Shown: in pieces, positions 33,417-43,396 of the stretch
Numbering within the stretch: position 1 is the first letter of the stretch
Layout of the letters: the number at the start of each line of letters is the position of its first letter
Source: Dipteris shenzhenensis
Lineage: Eukaryota > Polypodiophyta > Polypodiopsida > Gleicheniales
DNA: 64,000 bases
Direction: 5' to 3' (one strand)
Assembly (NCBI GenBank): GCA_047967505.1
Contig: CM106539.1
Notes under the pieces: generated by a model
Seen by the model: only the letters and a program-made list of their open reading frames with translations
The model's database searches: none
Told to the model about the DNA's origin: nothing
Made by a program: the position numbers and the translations under genes

Positions 33417-33426
33417 CTATAAAAGG
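33417..33426 (+). promoter_or_regulatory. TATA box of E LTR
   Basis: CTATAAAAGG, identical in the right LTR at 39867-39876, followed by the C/T-rich stretch CCCTCCTCTCCC typical near plant transcription starts. Confidence 0.7.
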
Positions 33427-33737
33427 AGCCCTCCTCTCCCTTGTTCATCATCTCTTCCACCATTAGGCCTCATGTTGTTGTAGCTCCAGTCTCCTCAAGC
33501 CTCTTCTATGAGCCTTCTCTCCCTCTTATAGATATTCTCCTATGTAGACTCTTGAGTCCATCTCTCTCTAGTTTATTCTCTCTTTCTATGAGTAGTCTTG
33601 GAGCTTCCGCTCCCTCTTGTATGTATGAAACATGTTCTTCTCCCTTGTGTTTGTAGTATTTTGAGTGTATTTGAGTGGAATCTTACTCTCATGGCAATAA
33701 AAGTCACTTATCATTTTCCTTGAGTCTCCATTCCTAT

Positions 33738-33984
33738 CTCGGGGGGGTCACTATGTATAAACCCTCTATATCACGTGCGTTCAAGGCCTATTTCTAAATT
33801 CCCTTATCTGTAAATTTTTCATTAGTAAAAGGTACCCTTTTTCTATACAAATCTGTAAAATTTTCCCAAAATTGTTTTAAATACTCCCATATGTAAATCA
33901 ACTTTTGTAAAATGTAGATATTAAAAATGTCATTTTGTTGAACTCACATGATAGGGTTACATATGATGAGTGACCCCCCCCGAG
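33738..33984. mobile_element. 247-bp MITE inserted in the E left LTR
   Basis: Terminal inverted repeats CTCGGGGGGGTCACT (left) and AGTGACCCCCCCCGAG (right, with one extra C and a short offset) bound an AT-rich core. Flanks ATTCCTAT (33730-33737) and ATTCCTTT (33985-33992) form an 8-bp duplication with one mismatch. The right LTR of E has the empty site ATTCCTATGTCC near 40185. The 8-bp duplication would fit hAT-type transposition, but the termini do not match a family I can name. It inserted after E did. Confidence 0.85.
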
Positions 33985-34210
33985 ATTCCTTTGTCCTTTT
34001 CTCTCTCTATTTCAGTCTCTAAAGTAGTTCTTGTTCGGCCACTCACTATGCACACATGGCCCATCCATTTCCCAGGCCACCATACAAGCTTCTTTCTCTC
34101 TTTTAGGTGAATTGTAGGGGTATTGGATCGTTGATAATTGTGAAGCCTTGAGGGAGTAGTTTGCTCAGGCAAAATTAGCATGGGTGGAGGGTAGTTTTTA
34201 TGATAGTTTG

Positions 34211-34690
34211 ACCCCCTTTTAGTGTTTTGCTCATAACTTTATGCTCATTAGTCTGATTTTGATGAAACTTATATCAACGCAAAGCTCTCTTCAAGGACAT
34301 GTTTCTATGTGATTAGATATTTAATAAGATACTACTGTAAAAAGTTATGAGTCTCTATGTTTAAGTGTCTATTTTCATAAAATTTTTTACCCCCTTTTAG
34401 TAAACTATCCATATCTCTTCAACCGGTTATGTGTTTTCAACGAAACTTATATCAGTGTGAAGCTCTCTTCAAGGGCATGTTTTTATGTGATTAGATTTTG
34501 AATCAAAGACTACTGTAAAAAGTTATGAGTATCTGTGTTTGATAGTCTGTTTTCATGATAGTTTTGCCCCGTTTCAGTAAACTATCCATATCTCTTCAAC
34601 TGGTTATCTGTTTTCAATGAAACTTATATGAGTATGAATCTCACTTGAAGGCAAATCCTGTATGTACTGTGGTGGAGGTTATAAACCTTT
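34211..34690 (+). repeat. Three tandem units of about 178 bp in the E left LTR
   Basis: Units begin near 34211, 34390 and 34567 at a CCCC(T)TTT(T/C)AGT motif. They share blocks such as AACTTATATCA, AAGCTCTCTTCAAGG and AAAAAGTTATGAGT. The third is truncated. The same three units occur in the right LTR (40411, 40590, 40768), so the array was present when E inserted. Confidence 0.85.
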
Positions 34691-34900
34691 GTGTTTTCTA
34701 GTAATTTGTAGAATGATTTTGAGCCATTTCTAGAGGCTTCTATGAAGGAGGTGCCATGTTTCCCTAGAATTTACCCATCCAGCCAAATCAGCCCCTTCAA
34801 GCCCCTAGATATATATCAATTCATGTCATGTGGAGCCGAAAGATCTTTTTCCAATAATGCATCGCTCTTCTCTTTGGCACCGACTGGCTTGGCAAGTTAA

Positions 34901-35148
34901 TGGCCTCTATGGTAATGGACACTCCTCAGGTACCAAAGTCCTCTGAGTTAGATCATAATATCTCCCAATTGATGGCAGAGTTTGCTGATTTGAAATTGCA
35001 TTTGGTTAATGCATGACAACCTAGAGGACCAAAGAGTGAAGATAGGCCTCGAGATAAGAGTGGAGTCACTTGCTATGAATGTAATGAAAAAGGTAACTAT
35101 TGCCCCTAGTGTCCTAGATTAAGAAAGAAGGAAGAAAAACAAGTATCC
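34901..35148 (+). pseudogene. E gag remnant
   Basis: ATG 34901 opens MASMVMDTPQ and runs to a TGA at 35015. The same frame goes on to a zinc knuckle near 35073-35113 with Asn for His and a TAG in the spacer (CYECNEKGNYCP). Only about 80 codons separate the start from the knuckle, so the capsid has been deleted. Confidence 0.65.
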
Positions 35149-36216
35149 TTGTTAGAAGCTTCTTCAAGGGATGAGGAAAGAGAGGTAATGATGGCTAAAC
35201 GAGGGTGTGGTAAAGCAAAAGAAGAAGAAGAAAGCAAGGAAGAAGTAGATGAGGAACATCAGGAAGAGGAAAGCCGTAGTAAGAAAAAGAAATCATCTAG
35301 AAGGAGAATTAGCCAGTTAGACTTTCCTTTAGGACAAGGAATTGGAAGCTATGACTTGTTGTCTGACCTTAAAGAAAAGGAAGCTCATATCACCTTTGGT
35401 CAATTACTTGCTTTGTCTCCAAAACTACAGAAGGAATGGGGAAAGCTAGCAAGCACAAGAGTGTCAAAGAAGAAAAAGAAGAAAAGTTTCATTCCTGTTG
35501 TTAAAAAGATAGATATAGAGGTTCGTGATGATGTACCTATGGTTGATGTGATCATTGATGGTCAAGTGATTTCTAATGTGTACATTGATGGAGGTGCATC
35601 GATTAATGTCATGAGTGAGAAGACCATGATAGATGCTAATCTAAAATACTTTAGTACTACCTCTCCTTATTGCATCAAATTGGCTGACAACACTAAGGTT
35701 AAGTCCTTGGAAATTGTGAAGAATCTAGAAGTGGATGTATGTGGAATTTTTGTGCCGACTACTTTTCAGGTGATCCCAACCAAGCCAGATGCATGTGCCT
35801 ATCCATTGATTTTGGGACGGCCTTGGCTACACAAGGTGAAGGCTGTTCAAAAGTGGGATATTAGAGAATTGATTTTGCAGGGAAATGATAAGAAGGTGCG
35901 CTACAACATCAGAAGTCACGAAAAGGAAATTTTCAAGGAGGAGTCTTCAACATTAGAGAGTTCGAGCTCTCACTTAATCGATGAAGAAGAAGAGACACAG
36001 TGTAGCTCCAAGGAGTCCAGCTTAGAGGGTGAGGTGGAAGGAGTGGCCTTTGATCTTTGTCTTGGTGCTGATTGGGATGAGTTAGAAGGGAACAAGGTGG
36101 TGGTACAAGAAGATTCTATAGAGACACTTCATGTGGAGGATGTGGAGCACACTAAACGATGCCAATACAATGAAGAGCTTCTTGGTGATTCTCTATTAGG
36201 TAGTGAGAAGCTCTAG
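35149..36216 (+). pseudogene. E aspartic protease region
   Basis: A 355-codon open frame. Residues 1-60 are a charged tract (KEEEESKEEVDEEHQEEESR, then KKKKSSRRR). A protease-like domain follows around residues 125-245. The active-site loop is VYIDGGASINVMSEKTM with Asp at residue 147 (35587), where the usual Ser/Thr is Gly. LILGRPWLHKVKA near residue 225 is the conserved flap-to-core segment of gypsy proteases. The frame ends at a TAG (36214) but the next codons still resemble polyprotein (YLDMLDDF), so the stop is probably a mutation. It would cut the Gag-Pol chain. Confidence 0.75.
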
Positions 36217-37137
36217 TACTTGGATATGTTAGATGATTTTCCATGTCTCTTTGCAACAAGCTATTCATAGGTTCGACAAGTCTCTCTTGTGGAGCACAAG
36301 ATTGAGTTGAAGCCAGAAAGCAAGCCAGTTGTGCAATGCTTAAAGCAATTGGGGGTGATCCAAACTGAGGCACTAAAGAAAGAGGTAATACAACTACTTG
36401 AGGTGGGATTCATCTTTTCTATCGATGATTCAGAATGGATATCTCCTATAGTTGTCACACCAAAGAAAGGAAATAAGTGGTGGGTTTGTGTGGACTTTTG
36501 TCATTTGAATGCATGCACTAAGAGGGATCATTTTTCTTTGCCCTTCCAAGATGAAATATTGGACCAAGTAGCAAGGCATGAGATGTATTCTGTATGTGAT
36601 GGGTATTCTGGGTACTTTCAAATTCGCATTCAAGAGAAAGATCAAAAGAAAACATCATTTGTCACACCTTGGGGAGTTTTTTCTTATAGAGTGATGCCTT
36701 TTGGGTTAACCAATGCACCATGTACATTTCAAAGGTTCATGAGTCAAGTCCTTGAGCCTTACTTGGGAAAGTTTATAAGGGTGTTTTTGGATGATTTTTG
36801 CATTTCTTCTCAGTGCATAGATCACATGGAGAAGTTAAAGATTTATGAAGCAAAAGGGTGTCTAAATCCTTGCAAGTGTCATTTGGTTCAAGCAAAAGTA
36901 GTCTTGTTGGGGCATATTGTGTCTAAAGAAGGCATGCAAATGGATCCTGACAAGGTTCAAGCAATCATGGCATTGCCAAGTCCTGAGAGTGTCACTGATG
37001 TTTGTAGAATTCTAGGAAAGAGCAAGTATTATCAACACTTTTGTGATGATTTCACTGAGATAGTGCATCCCATGAACTTGTTGACAAGAAAAGAAGTTTC
37101 TTTCCAATGGGGTGTGGAGCAACAAGAGTCTTTTTAG
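36217..37137 (+). pseudogene. E reverse transcriptase
   Basis: The open frame 36289-37137 carries the gypsy RT blocks. It begins HKIELKPESKPVVQ, then KKEVIQLLEVGFIF, WISPIVVTPKKGNKWWVCVD and LPFQDEILDQVARHEMYSVC. GYSGYFQIRIQEKDQKKTSF, then SYRVMPFGLTNAPCTFQRFM and the catalytic VFLDDFCI (36781-36804) follow. The thumb has HIVSKEGMQMDPDKVQAI and LGKSKYYQHFCDDF. FLDD keeps both Asp residues. The frame stops at TAG 37135, followed directly by QLKEAMS, again a likely CAG-to-TAG change. Start chosen as the first in-frame ATG; the true protein is a polyprotein. Confidence 0.82.
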
Positions 37138-37600
37138 CAACTTAAGGAAGCCATGAGTAAGGGCCTAATATTGAAGCCCCTTGATTGGGTCTCAAGACTT
37201 TTACGTAAATCTAAGTGTATCTTTGCATTCAGTTGGTGCTGTATTGCTACAAAAAGGAGAGGCAGGTAGAATGCAACCCATTTATTATTATGCCAACCGA
37301 CAGCTTACAGAGGTGTAAACAAGGTATGAAGAAATGGAGCAGCAAGCTCTCTCTTTGGTGTTTTCAGTCAAAAAGTTTCGCTCCTATTTATTACCACGAC
37401 CATTTTTCTTCCTTAACTCTCAGTCTATATTAGCATATCTAGTTTTCAAGCCTAAATCCTGGGGCAGATTTGCAAAATGGTTGTCAAACCTTCAAGAGTT
37501 CTCTTTCTCTTTTGTCACTGAAAATACCACTAGGTCCACTATGGTAGATTTTCTCATAGGATGGGAGGATCTAGGAGAAGAAAAGAAATGTAATTAAATA
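37138..37600 (+). pseudogene. E first RNase H, frameshifted
   Basis: Pieces in three frames: LKPLDWVSRL, then YYANRQLTE-like sequence near 37290, KKMEQQALSLVFSVKKFRSYLL (37329-37394) and WGRFAKWLSNLQEFSFSFV near 37460-37510. These are the gypsy RT-RNase H linker and RNase H blocks (Y.ANRQL, YT..E.E.LA..F...KFR.YL). Frame breaks near 37210 and 37325 leave no continuous domain. Confidence 0.7.
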
Positions 37601-37970
37601 TGAAAGAGATACACCACCAACAGCTTTTGTTTTGTATTTTGATGGGGCTTTTAGTCCTTCATGCCAACAAGGACACTTCTAGGTATCACAACTAACAATG
37701 CAGCTGAGTATAATGCTTTGATTCTTGGTTTGAAGGGTTGTCTTCAAAGTCAAGTTAAAGAATTGGAAGTAAGAGGAGATTCTCAGCTTATTATAAAGCA
37801 AATGCAAGGGCATTACAAGACAAGAAGTCATCATTTTGAAGGAGCTTAATTAAAAGGCTATGGCACTAAGTAGTCAGTTTGATTTTTGCAAGTTTATTCA
37901 TATAAATAGAAAAGAAAATCAAAGGGAAGATGAGTTAGCTACTAAAGCCATTGTAGTACAAGACTGGGGG
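37601..37970 (+). pseudogene. E second (archaeal-type) RNase H
   Basis: FDGAFSPSCQQG near 37638 is followed by GITTNNAAEYNALILGLKGC (37682-37741), LEVRGDSQLIIKQMQGHYKT (37766-37825) and a broken helix. D-G-A, N-N-A-A-E-Y and G-D-S-Q-L are the metal-binding blocks of the RVT_3-type RNase H found between RT and integrase in Tat elements. It has stops (TAA at 37847) and small deletions. The dual RNase H is the main reason for the Tat assignment. Confidence 0.75.
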
Positions 37971-37989
37971 GTGGTTTCTTTGGTAGACA

Positions 37990-39206
37990 CTGGATGGCCA
38001 GAACTGCAAGATGTTTAGCAATATGTGGAAGAAGACATGTTTCCTCAAGGGTTAACTCCACAACAGAAGCAAAGATTGGTAAGGAAGGCTTGTCCCTATA
38101 CTATTGTTGATGACGTTCTTTATAAATTGGGAAAAGATAAGGTGCTCCGTCGGGCGGTCCATCCCATGGAGACTAAGAGAATCCTAGAAATGTGTCATGA
38201 ATGCTCTGGTCATTTTGCTTCAGCAAGCACAGCTAAGAGAATTCTTAATGTAGGTTACTTTTGGCCACGCCTCCATAAGGATGTATATGAATGGTTCCTG
38301 GGCCCTTGAAGCCTATTCGAGCATAGGGACCATTTGAGAGGTGGGGGTTGGACTTTGTGGGACCACTCCCTCACTCATCTCAGGGCAAGCATTATTTATT
38401 GGTGGCCAGAGATTATGCGACTCGGTGGGTAGAGGCCAAGGCCACAATCAATAGCAAGGCAAGCATAGTTACAAAATTTCTCTTTGATCAAATTTGTTCA
38501 TGCTTTGGTTGTCCTTTGGAAATTCTCACTGATGGAGGAACCTCTTTTAGAAATGAACTAATTGAAGATGTGGTGCATAAGCTAAAGATAAATCATAGCA
38601 TGTCCACGCCATACTATCCCCAATGTAATGGCTTGGCTGAGAAAACAAATGGATTGTTGTGCAATTTAATGGGAAAGCTTGTAGACACCAAGAAAAGGCA
38701 TTGGGATAGGCACTTGTTAGAAGTTTTATGGGCTTACAGAGCCACACACAAGCTAGCTATTGGGTTTACACCATTCCAACTAGTGTATGGAATAGAAGCC
38801 ATTTTGCCCATTGAATTGGAGATACATAGTCTTCGCACTACTATTGCAAGAAAAGAAGGATAGGTGGATGTCTATGCTCAATGCTTGGTACAACTAAAAG
38901 CCTTGGATTAATCTAGATTACAGGCCTTACAAAACTTGGAAGCTTCTCAAAAAAGGCGCAAGGCCCATTTTGACACCAAATTACACAAGAAGAAAGATAT
39001 TGTAGAAGGAGATTTGGTCATGAGATTTGATAGCCATCTGGACAAGCGTCTAGAAAAAAAGTTTATATCGGCCGATGGGAGGGACCATATTGAGTCAAAA
39101 CGAAGTTCATGAATGGAACCTATCAGATTCACGATGTTGATGGCATGGTGATACCTAGACGCACCAATGAGTATCACCTTAAATTCTTCTATGCTCGACC
39201 ACCTTA
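37990..39206 (+). pseudogene. E integrase
   Basis: The zinc-binding N-terminus lies in 38025-38309: RRAVHPMETKRILEMCHECSGHFASAST with H and H, but the paired Cys part is lost in a small deletion near 38300. The core at 38348-38863 has LDFVGPLPH-like MDFVGPLPH (first Asp), EILTDGGTSF (second Asp at 38531) and NGLAEKTNG (Glu at 38639). That is D-D-35-E spacing, all intact. YGIEAILPIELEI closes the core. The C-terminal segment to 39206 (KRRKAHFDTKLHKKKDIVEG, near GDLVMRF) is frameshifted. The core would be catalytically credible if the ends were whole. Confidence 0.82.
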
Positions 39207-39259
39207 AGGGCTAGCAGACCCTCTCTATCACTAGATAGGATCTGCTAGGGGGGCAAAGA

Positions 39260-41095
39260 TGTGATGCCAAATTTTGATATTTTTAATTTGGCATTGGTAT
39301 TGCTTTTTTGTATGTTTAATAAGAGTTTGAGTATCAAGTGATAGCCTAGCAGCTCTCACGTATTTCTATTTTCTAAGATATTGTATGGGATTGAGAGGAT
39401 GAGTGGAATGGATCATTATAAATACCATAGGTATGAATTATAAATACTTTGGTATGGGGTGAGAGTTATTTATGTATGGGATATTGTGGGGTTTTTAGAA
39501 AATAGGAAAAGTGAGTCATATAAAGAGGTGGGCTCATGTCCACGTGTTCCAATAATATAAGACAAGCCACATGCCAAGCGTGTGGAAGGCATGTGGAGGA
39601 GTGTGGGGTCAAGAGGAATCCTTCTAGAATTCCTATGTGGAATAAGAAGGATGTGGACATATGGAAAAGAGAGGGTCCCTATGGGCTCCATGTGGGGAGA
39701 CTCTTAACTTTATCAATATTTTAAGAGTCTTGAGCATCTTTTGATGGGACACATGGCAAGAGTAGCCAAAAAGGACATGGATGGTGACATACGGGCTTAT
39801 ATGATTGATGGGGAAAAGAATCTACATGCAACAATTGTAAATGGGTGAAGGAGGGTGACAAAATCTCTATAAAAGGAGCCCTCCTCTCCCTTGTTCATCA
39901 TCTCTTCCACCATTAGGCCTCATATTGCTGTAGCTCCAGTCTCCTCAAGCCTTTTCCATGAGCCTTCTCTCCCTTTTGTAGATATTCTCTTATGTAGACT
40001 CTTGAGTCCATCTCTCTCTAGTTTATTCTCTCTTTCTATGAGTAGTCTTGGAGCTTCCGCTCCCTCTTGTATGTATGAAACCTCTTCTTCTCCCTTGTGT
40101 TTGTAGTATTTTGAGTGTATTTGAGTGGAGTCTTACTCTCATGGCAATGAAAGTCACTTCTTATCATTTTCCTTGAGTCTCCATTCCTATGTCCTTTTCT
40201 CTCTCTATTCAAGTCTCTAAAGTAGTTCTTGTTCGGCCGCTCACAGTGCACACATGGCCCATCTGTTTCTTGAGCCACCAATGCAAGCTTCTGCCTCTCT
40301 TTTAGACAAATTCTAGGGGTATTGGATCGTTGATAATTGTGGAGCCTTGAGGGAGTAGTTTGCTCAGGCGAAATTAGCATGGGTGGAGGGCAGTCTTTAT
40401 GATAGTTTGACCCCTTGTTAGTGTTTTTCTCATATCTTTCTACTCATTAGTTCGATTTTGATGAAAATTATATCAACATGAAGCTCTCTTCAAGGTGCAT
40501 GTTTCTATAGGATTAGATGTTGAATCAAATACTATTGTAAAAAGTTATGAGTCTTTGAGTTTGATAGTTTGCTTTCATGATAGTTTTTACCCCTCTTAGT
40601 AAACTGTCCATATCTCTTCAACCAGTTATCTATTTTCAACGAAACTTATATCACCGCAAAGCTCTCTTCAAGGCACATGTTTGTGTGTAATTAGATCTTG
40701 AATCAAATACTATTATAAAAAGCTATGAGTCTTTGTGTTTGACAGTTTGTTTTCATGATAGTTTTTACCCCCTTTCAGTAAACTGTCCATATCTCTTCAA
40801 CCGATTATTTGTTTCCAACAAAACTTATATCAGTATGAAGCTCACTTCAAGACACATATTTGTATATACTTTAATTTGTGATATTAGTTTTCTGGTGGAA
40901 GTTATAGACCTCTGTGTTTTCTAGCAATTTGTAAAATGATTTTGAGCCATTTCTAGAGGCTTCTATCAAGGAGGTGCCATGTTTCCCTGGAATTTACCCA
41001 TCCAGCCAAATCAACCCCTTCAAGCCCCTAGATATATATCAGTTCATGTCATTTGGAGCCAAAATATCTTCTTCCAATAATGCATCTCTTCTCTT
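39260..41095 (+). repeat. E 3' LTR
   Basis: It starts TGTGATGCC after the tract GCTAGGGGGGCAAAGA and aligns with 32825-34874 without the MITE. Homology with the left side continues beyond the expected end through the primer-site-like TTGGCACC and an ATGGCCTCT start at 41121. Confidence 0.8.
40411..40880 (+). repeat. Three tandem units of about 178 bp in the E right LTR
   Basis: Units start near 40411, 40590 and 40768 (spacing 179 and 178), each with AAACTTATATCA and AAGCTC(T/A)CTTCAAGG. They are the counterpart of 34211-34690. Confidence 0.85.
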
Positions 41096-41439
41096 TGGCA
41101 CCTACTGACTTGGTGAGATAATGGCCTCTGCGGATCCTTTTCTTCTCCCAATGTTGGACTACAACGTCACTTGGGATGTTACCATATTCATTCTCCTCTA
41201 AGGAAAGCAAGGAGAAAGATATGTTGTGGTTTTATTTGCATGAAAATATTTTCTTCATCTCTCTTTCCAAGTGATAAGGGTCTCTATTATTAAGATTGGG
41301 AAGAGGAGGAAGCTAAGAGGTGCGTGAAGTTTCATTACCCCCAACTTCATGTCGCAGTACCTTCTCCTTAATGTAAGGAAGATGGAAAAAGAATGGATTA
41401 GCTTTAAACTAGGATCTAGTTATCTTCCCCTCACCTTTA
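41096..41439. other. E to LINE junction
   Basis: 41096-41129 still resembles the start of E's internal region. From about 41140 the minus strand can be followed into the LINE endonuclease C-terminus (LDHKF near 41470). The exact boundary is not visible. Confidence 0.4.
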
Positions 41440-42145
41440 TCCAACTCAACCCATACACATAAACTTATGATCTAAGGAAGGAAGAGTAGCTACAGCACTA
41501 TTTTTGATGTAGTGTCTCATCCATAATTTTCTTGGAGCAATAATCTCTATCAAGACATGCTTCCCTATGCAACATCCCTATCTGGTTATCTGTCCAAGTT
41601 AAGGACGTATCTTTTGAGATATCAAAAAGAGCTTCTTGATCCTTAAGTATATTCCATGCTACAAGCTCACTCCCTCTAAGAACATTGCCTAGACCATTCC
41701 ATCTCTCTCTTATAGTTTCTACCATCTTAAAATCACGTACTAGAATGACATTATCTGGTAGAGCAGCTCTATCCCGGAGTAAAGTTCTGTCTCTAGTAGA
41801 GTTAGGTGCATAGATGGAGAACACTTGGTAGGAGAGATTTGGATGTGTGAATTCAATGTAGTTTTTGAAAATTGTGCGAATATTACCTACAGCTTGAGTT
41901 AAACGATTTACAATATCCAAAGTTGCACCCCCTCTTCCTTCTTTGTGGTTTGTTGTGATCCACATTCTCTTATTGTCTATCTAACTTAGCTGCCATCTTA
42001 ACTTTTCTACTACTAATTTGAATTCTTGTAGAGCTAAGAAGTTAGGATTTAGACCGTTTGCTCTCATCCATCTTTTAACTACCAGAGGCCTAAGATCGTT
42101 GGTTATCCCCTAAACATTTATACTTAGAAATGAAAAATTTTCTTG
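41440..42145 (-). pseudogene. LINE endonuclease domain
   Basis: The minus strand encodes an apurinic-type endonuclease: ITNDLRPLVVKRWMRANGLN, PNFLALQEFKLVVEKLRWQL (E of the LQE metal site), and KRMWITTNHKEGRGGATLDI at 41965. VFSIYAPNSTRDRTLL (SIYAPN motif), VILVRDFKMVETIRERWNG (normally GGDFN) and SLTWTDNQIG (SLTW..N block) follow, then a weak LDHK near 41470 in place of SDH. The order matches the exo_endo_phos domain that nicks the target before reverse transcription. An open frame spans 41498-41965. Loss of GDFN and SDH makes it inactive. Confidence 0.82.
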
Positions 42146-42561
42146 TGATTTGTTCATCATCATTGAGTGGAGTTTTTATTTCTCGATTTCTTGAAGTTAA
42201 CTGGATTAGCTTGAGGTGATTGAAAAAATCCTATGGGCATCCTCCTTTTTTCTCTCTTAGCCAATTTTTTCTTAGAGGAGCTTGCTAAGTTTATGAGTAG
42301 TAGTCTTTTTCCTATTGTATTGTTCTTCTCCCTTTAACCACTATAAAATCTTGATCATCTTGTGAAAGAGCTACATGCTTCACCTACTCCAATTGAGTTT
42401 GAAAGTTTTGTGTGTTGGACACAAACTCCTCATCTCTTGAATTCGCTTCCATGCTCTTCTCACTGGCCAAAACTCCTTCTTCCACTATCTATTTTCGTGC
42501 TTCTCTCTGTCCTTCTGTTGTCTTTTCTTCTTTTCCTTCTTGTTGACAAGATTTTGTTGGG
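42146..42561 (-). other. LINE ORF1-to-endonuclease spacer and ORF1 tail
   Basis: On the minus strand 42561-42450 continues the ORF1 C-terminal tail (Glu/Lys/Gln-rich, for example CQQEGKEEKTTEGQREARK, then a TAG). The plus-strand frame at 42362-42571 is its shadow. The rest leads to the endonuclease start. Confidence 0.5.
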
Positions 42562-42566
42562 ACCTT

Positions 42567-42917
42567 GTTGAGATATCAAGCTCCACTTGCGATATGCCAG
42601 GGTGACCATTGTGCATTTATGTCACTGACTTCTTAGCTGCAAATGCGGTTGGTACACCGCCCATGAATAATAGCTAGATGACAGCTATCCTTATGTACTC
42701 TAGTTCGTGGCTCAGTTAGTATGCCATCTTAGTTAGCTGAGTTTGGTTTGAGACCCACATATAGGGTTCTCCTATTTCTTTGTACTTGAGTTCTTTTGGC
42801 TTTCACAACTAAGAAGAGGAAAACTGTTTTCAGCCTCCACCTTTGTGTATATTCCCCCATTGTGTATGTGAGAAAGCCGCAAGTGAGACTCCTTCCTTCT
42901 CTCCCACTATCTTCACA
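42567..42917 (+). repeat. A3 5' LTR
   Basis: 351 bp, TGTTGAGATATC to CTTCACA. Confidence 0.92.
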
Positions 42918-42930
42918 TGGTGTCAGAGCC
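42918..42930 (+). promoter_or_regulatory. A3 primer-binding site
   Basis: TGGTGTCAGAGCC: A to G at the fifth base relative to the other copies. Confidence 0.88.
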
Positions 42931-43396
42931 TAGTTCATGGTAAGGAGCTCAAGAAATCAAACCAGTTTCATGGTGTCCTGGTAAGAGGACCAGTGTTGTT
43001 TTCCTTTTTTGAGTTTGAGAGCAAATCTCTACAGGTAGCACAGTTGGAAAGTGCAAGAGTGCATTGTCTCAAATTGAGATGCACTTCTGATTCGAGGCCA
43101 TTTCGGGGCCCGTTTTGGAGGTGGAAGTTCTACACAAGCACTGAGAAAAAGGTCCTGCTTTTGCTGTGCGACCATTACTCCATAGATCGGTGAAAAGTTG
43201 CCGCAAAAATTGCATCGTATGCATGTGTGCAGAGATACTGGGAGTTATAGAATCATACTTATTGCCTGTTGATGCAAAATCGTCACTAGAAAGTGACTGT
43301 GTGGTCAAATACCACTTTCGTCAATTTTGCAAATTTGCCCATGTGAGGCAAAAGCTATGTTTTTTGCAGTGACAGAATATTTTGCAGTGTTCTATA

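Larger units (their letters stand above)
32825..34874 (+). repeat. E 5' LTR with a MITE insertion
   Basis: It starts TGTGACGCC and is about 2.05 kb, of which 247 bp is a MITE (33738-33984) absent from the right LTR. CTATAAAAGGAG at 33417-33428 is a strong TATA box, followed by a pyrimidine-rich leader. The last 0.5 kb carries three tandem units of about 178 bp. Confidence 0.85.
32825..41129 (+). mobile_element. Element E: Ty3/gypsy retrotransposon (Tat-like, dual RNase H)
   Basis: Long terminal repeats at 32825 to about 34874 and 39260 to about 41095 frame coding sequences in gypsy order: gag, PR, RT, RH, a second RNase H, INT. The second RNase H of archaeal type is the mark of plant Tat-lineage elements (Ogre/Retand/Athila-related), so I place it there by inference. 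A purine tract ends near 39258. A PBS-like TTGGCACCGACTGG at 34875-34888 resembles the Asp-tRNA site of such elements. No target duplication is recognisable. It is inserted into the LINE. Gag is mostly deleted and the enzymes carry stops, so it is dead. Confidence 0.85.

Noticed and set aside
39260-41129. Solo LTR or separate element in place of the E 3' LTR
   Set aside because: The purine tract, the orientation and the shared 178-bp units fit the 3' LTR of E. The extra homology at the end is reported as a finding instead.
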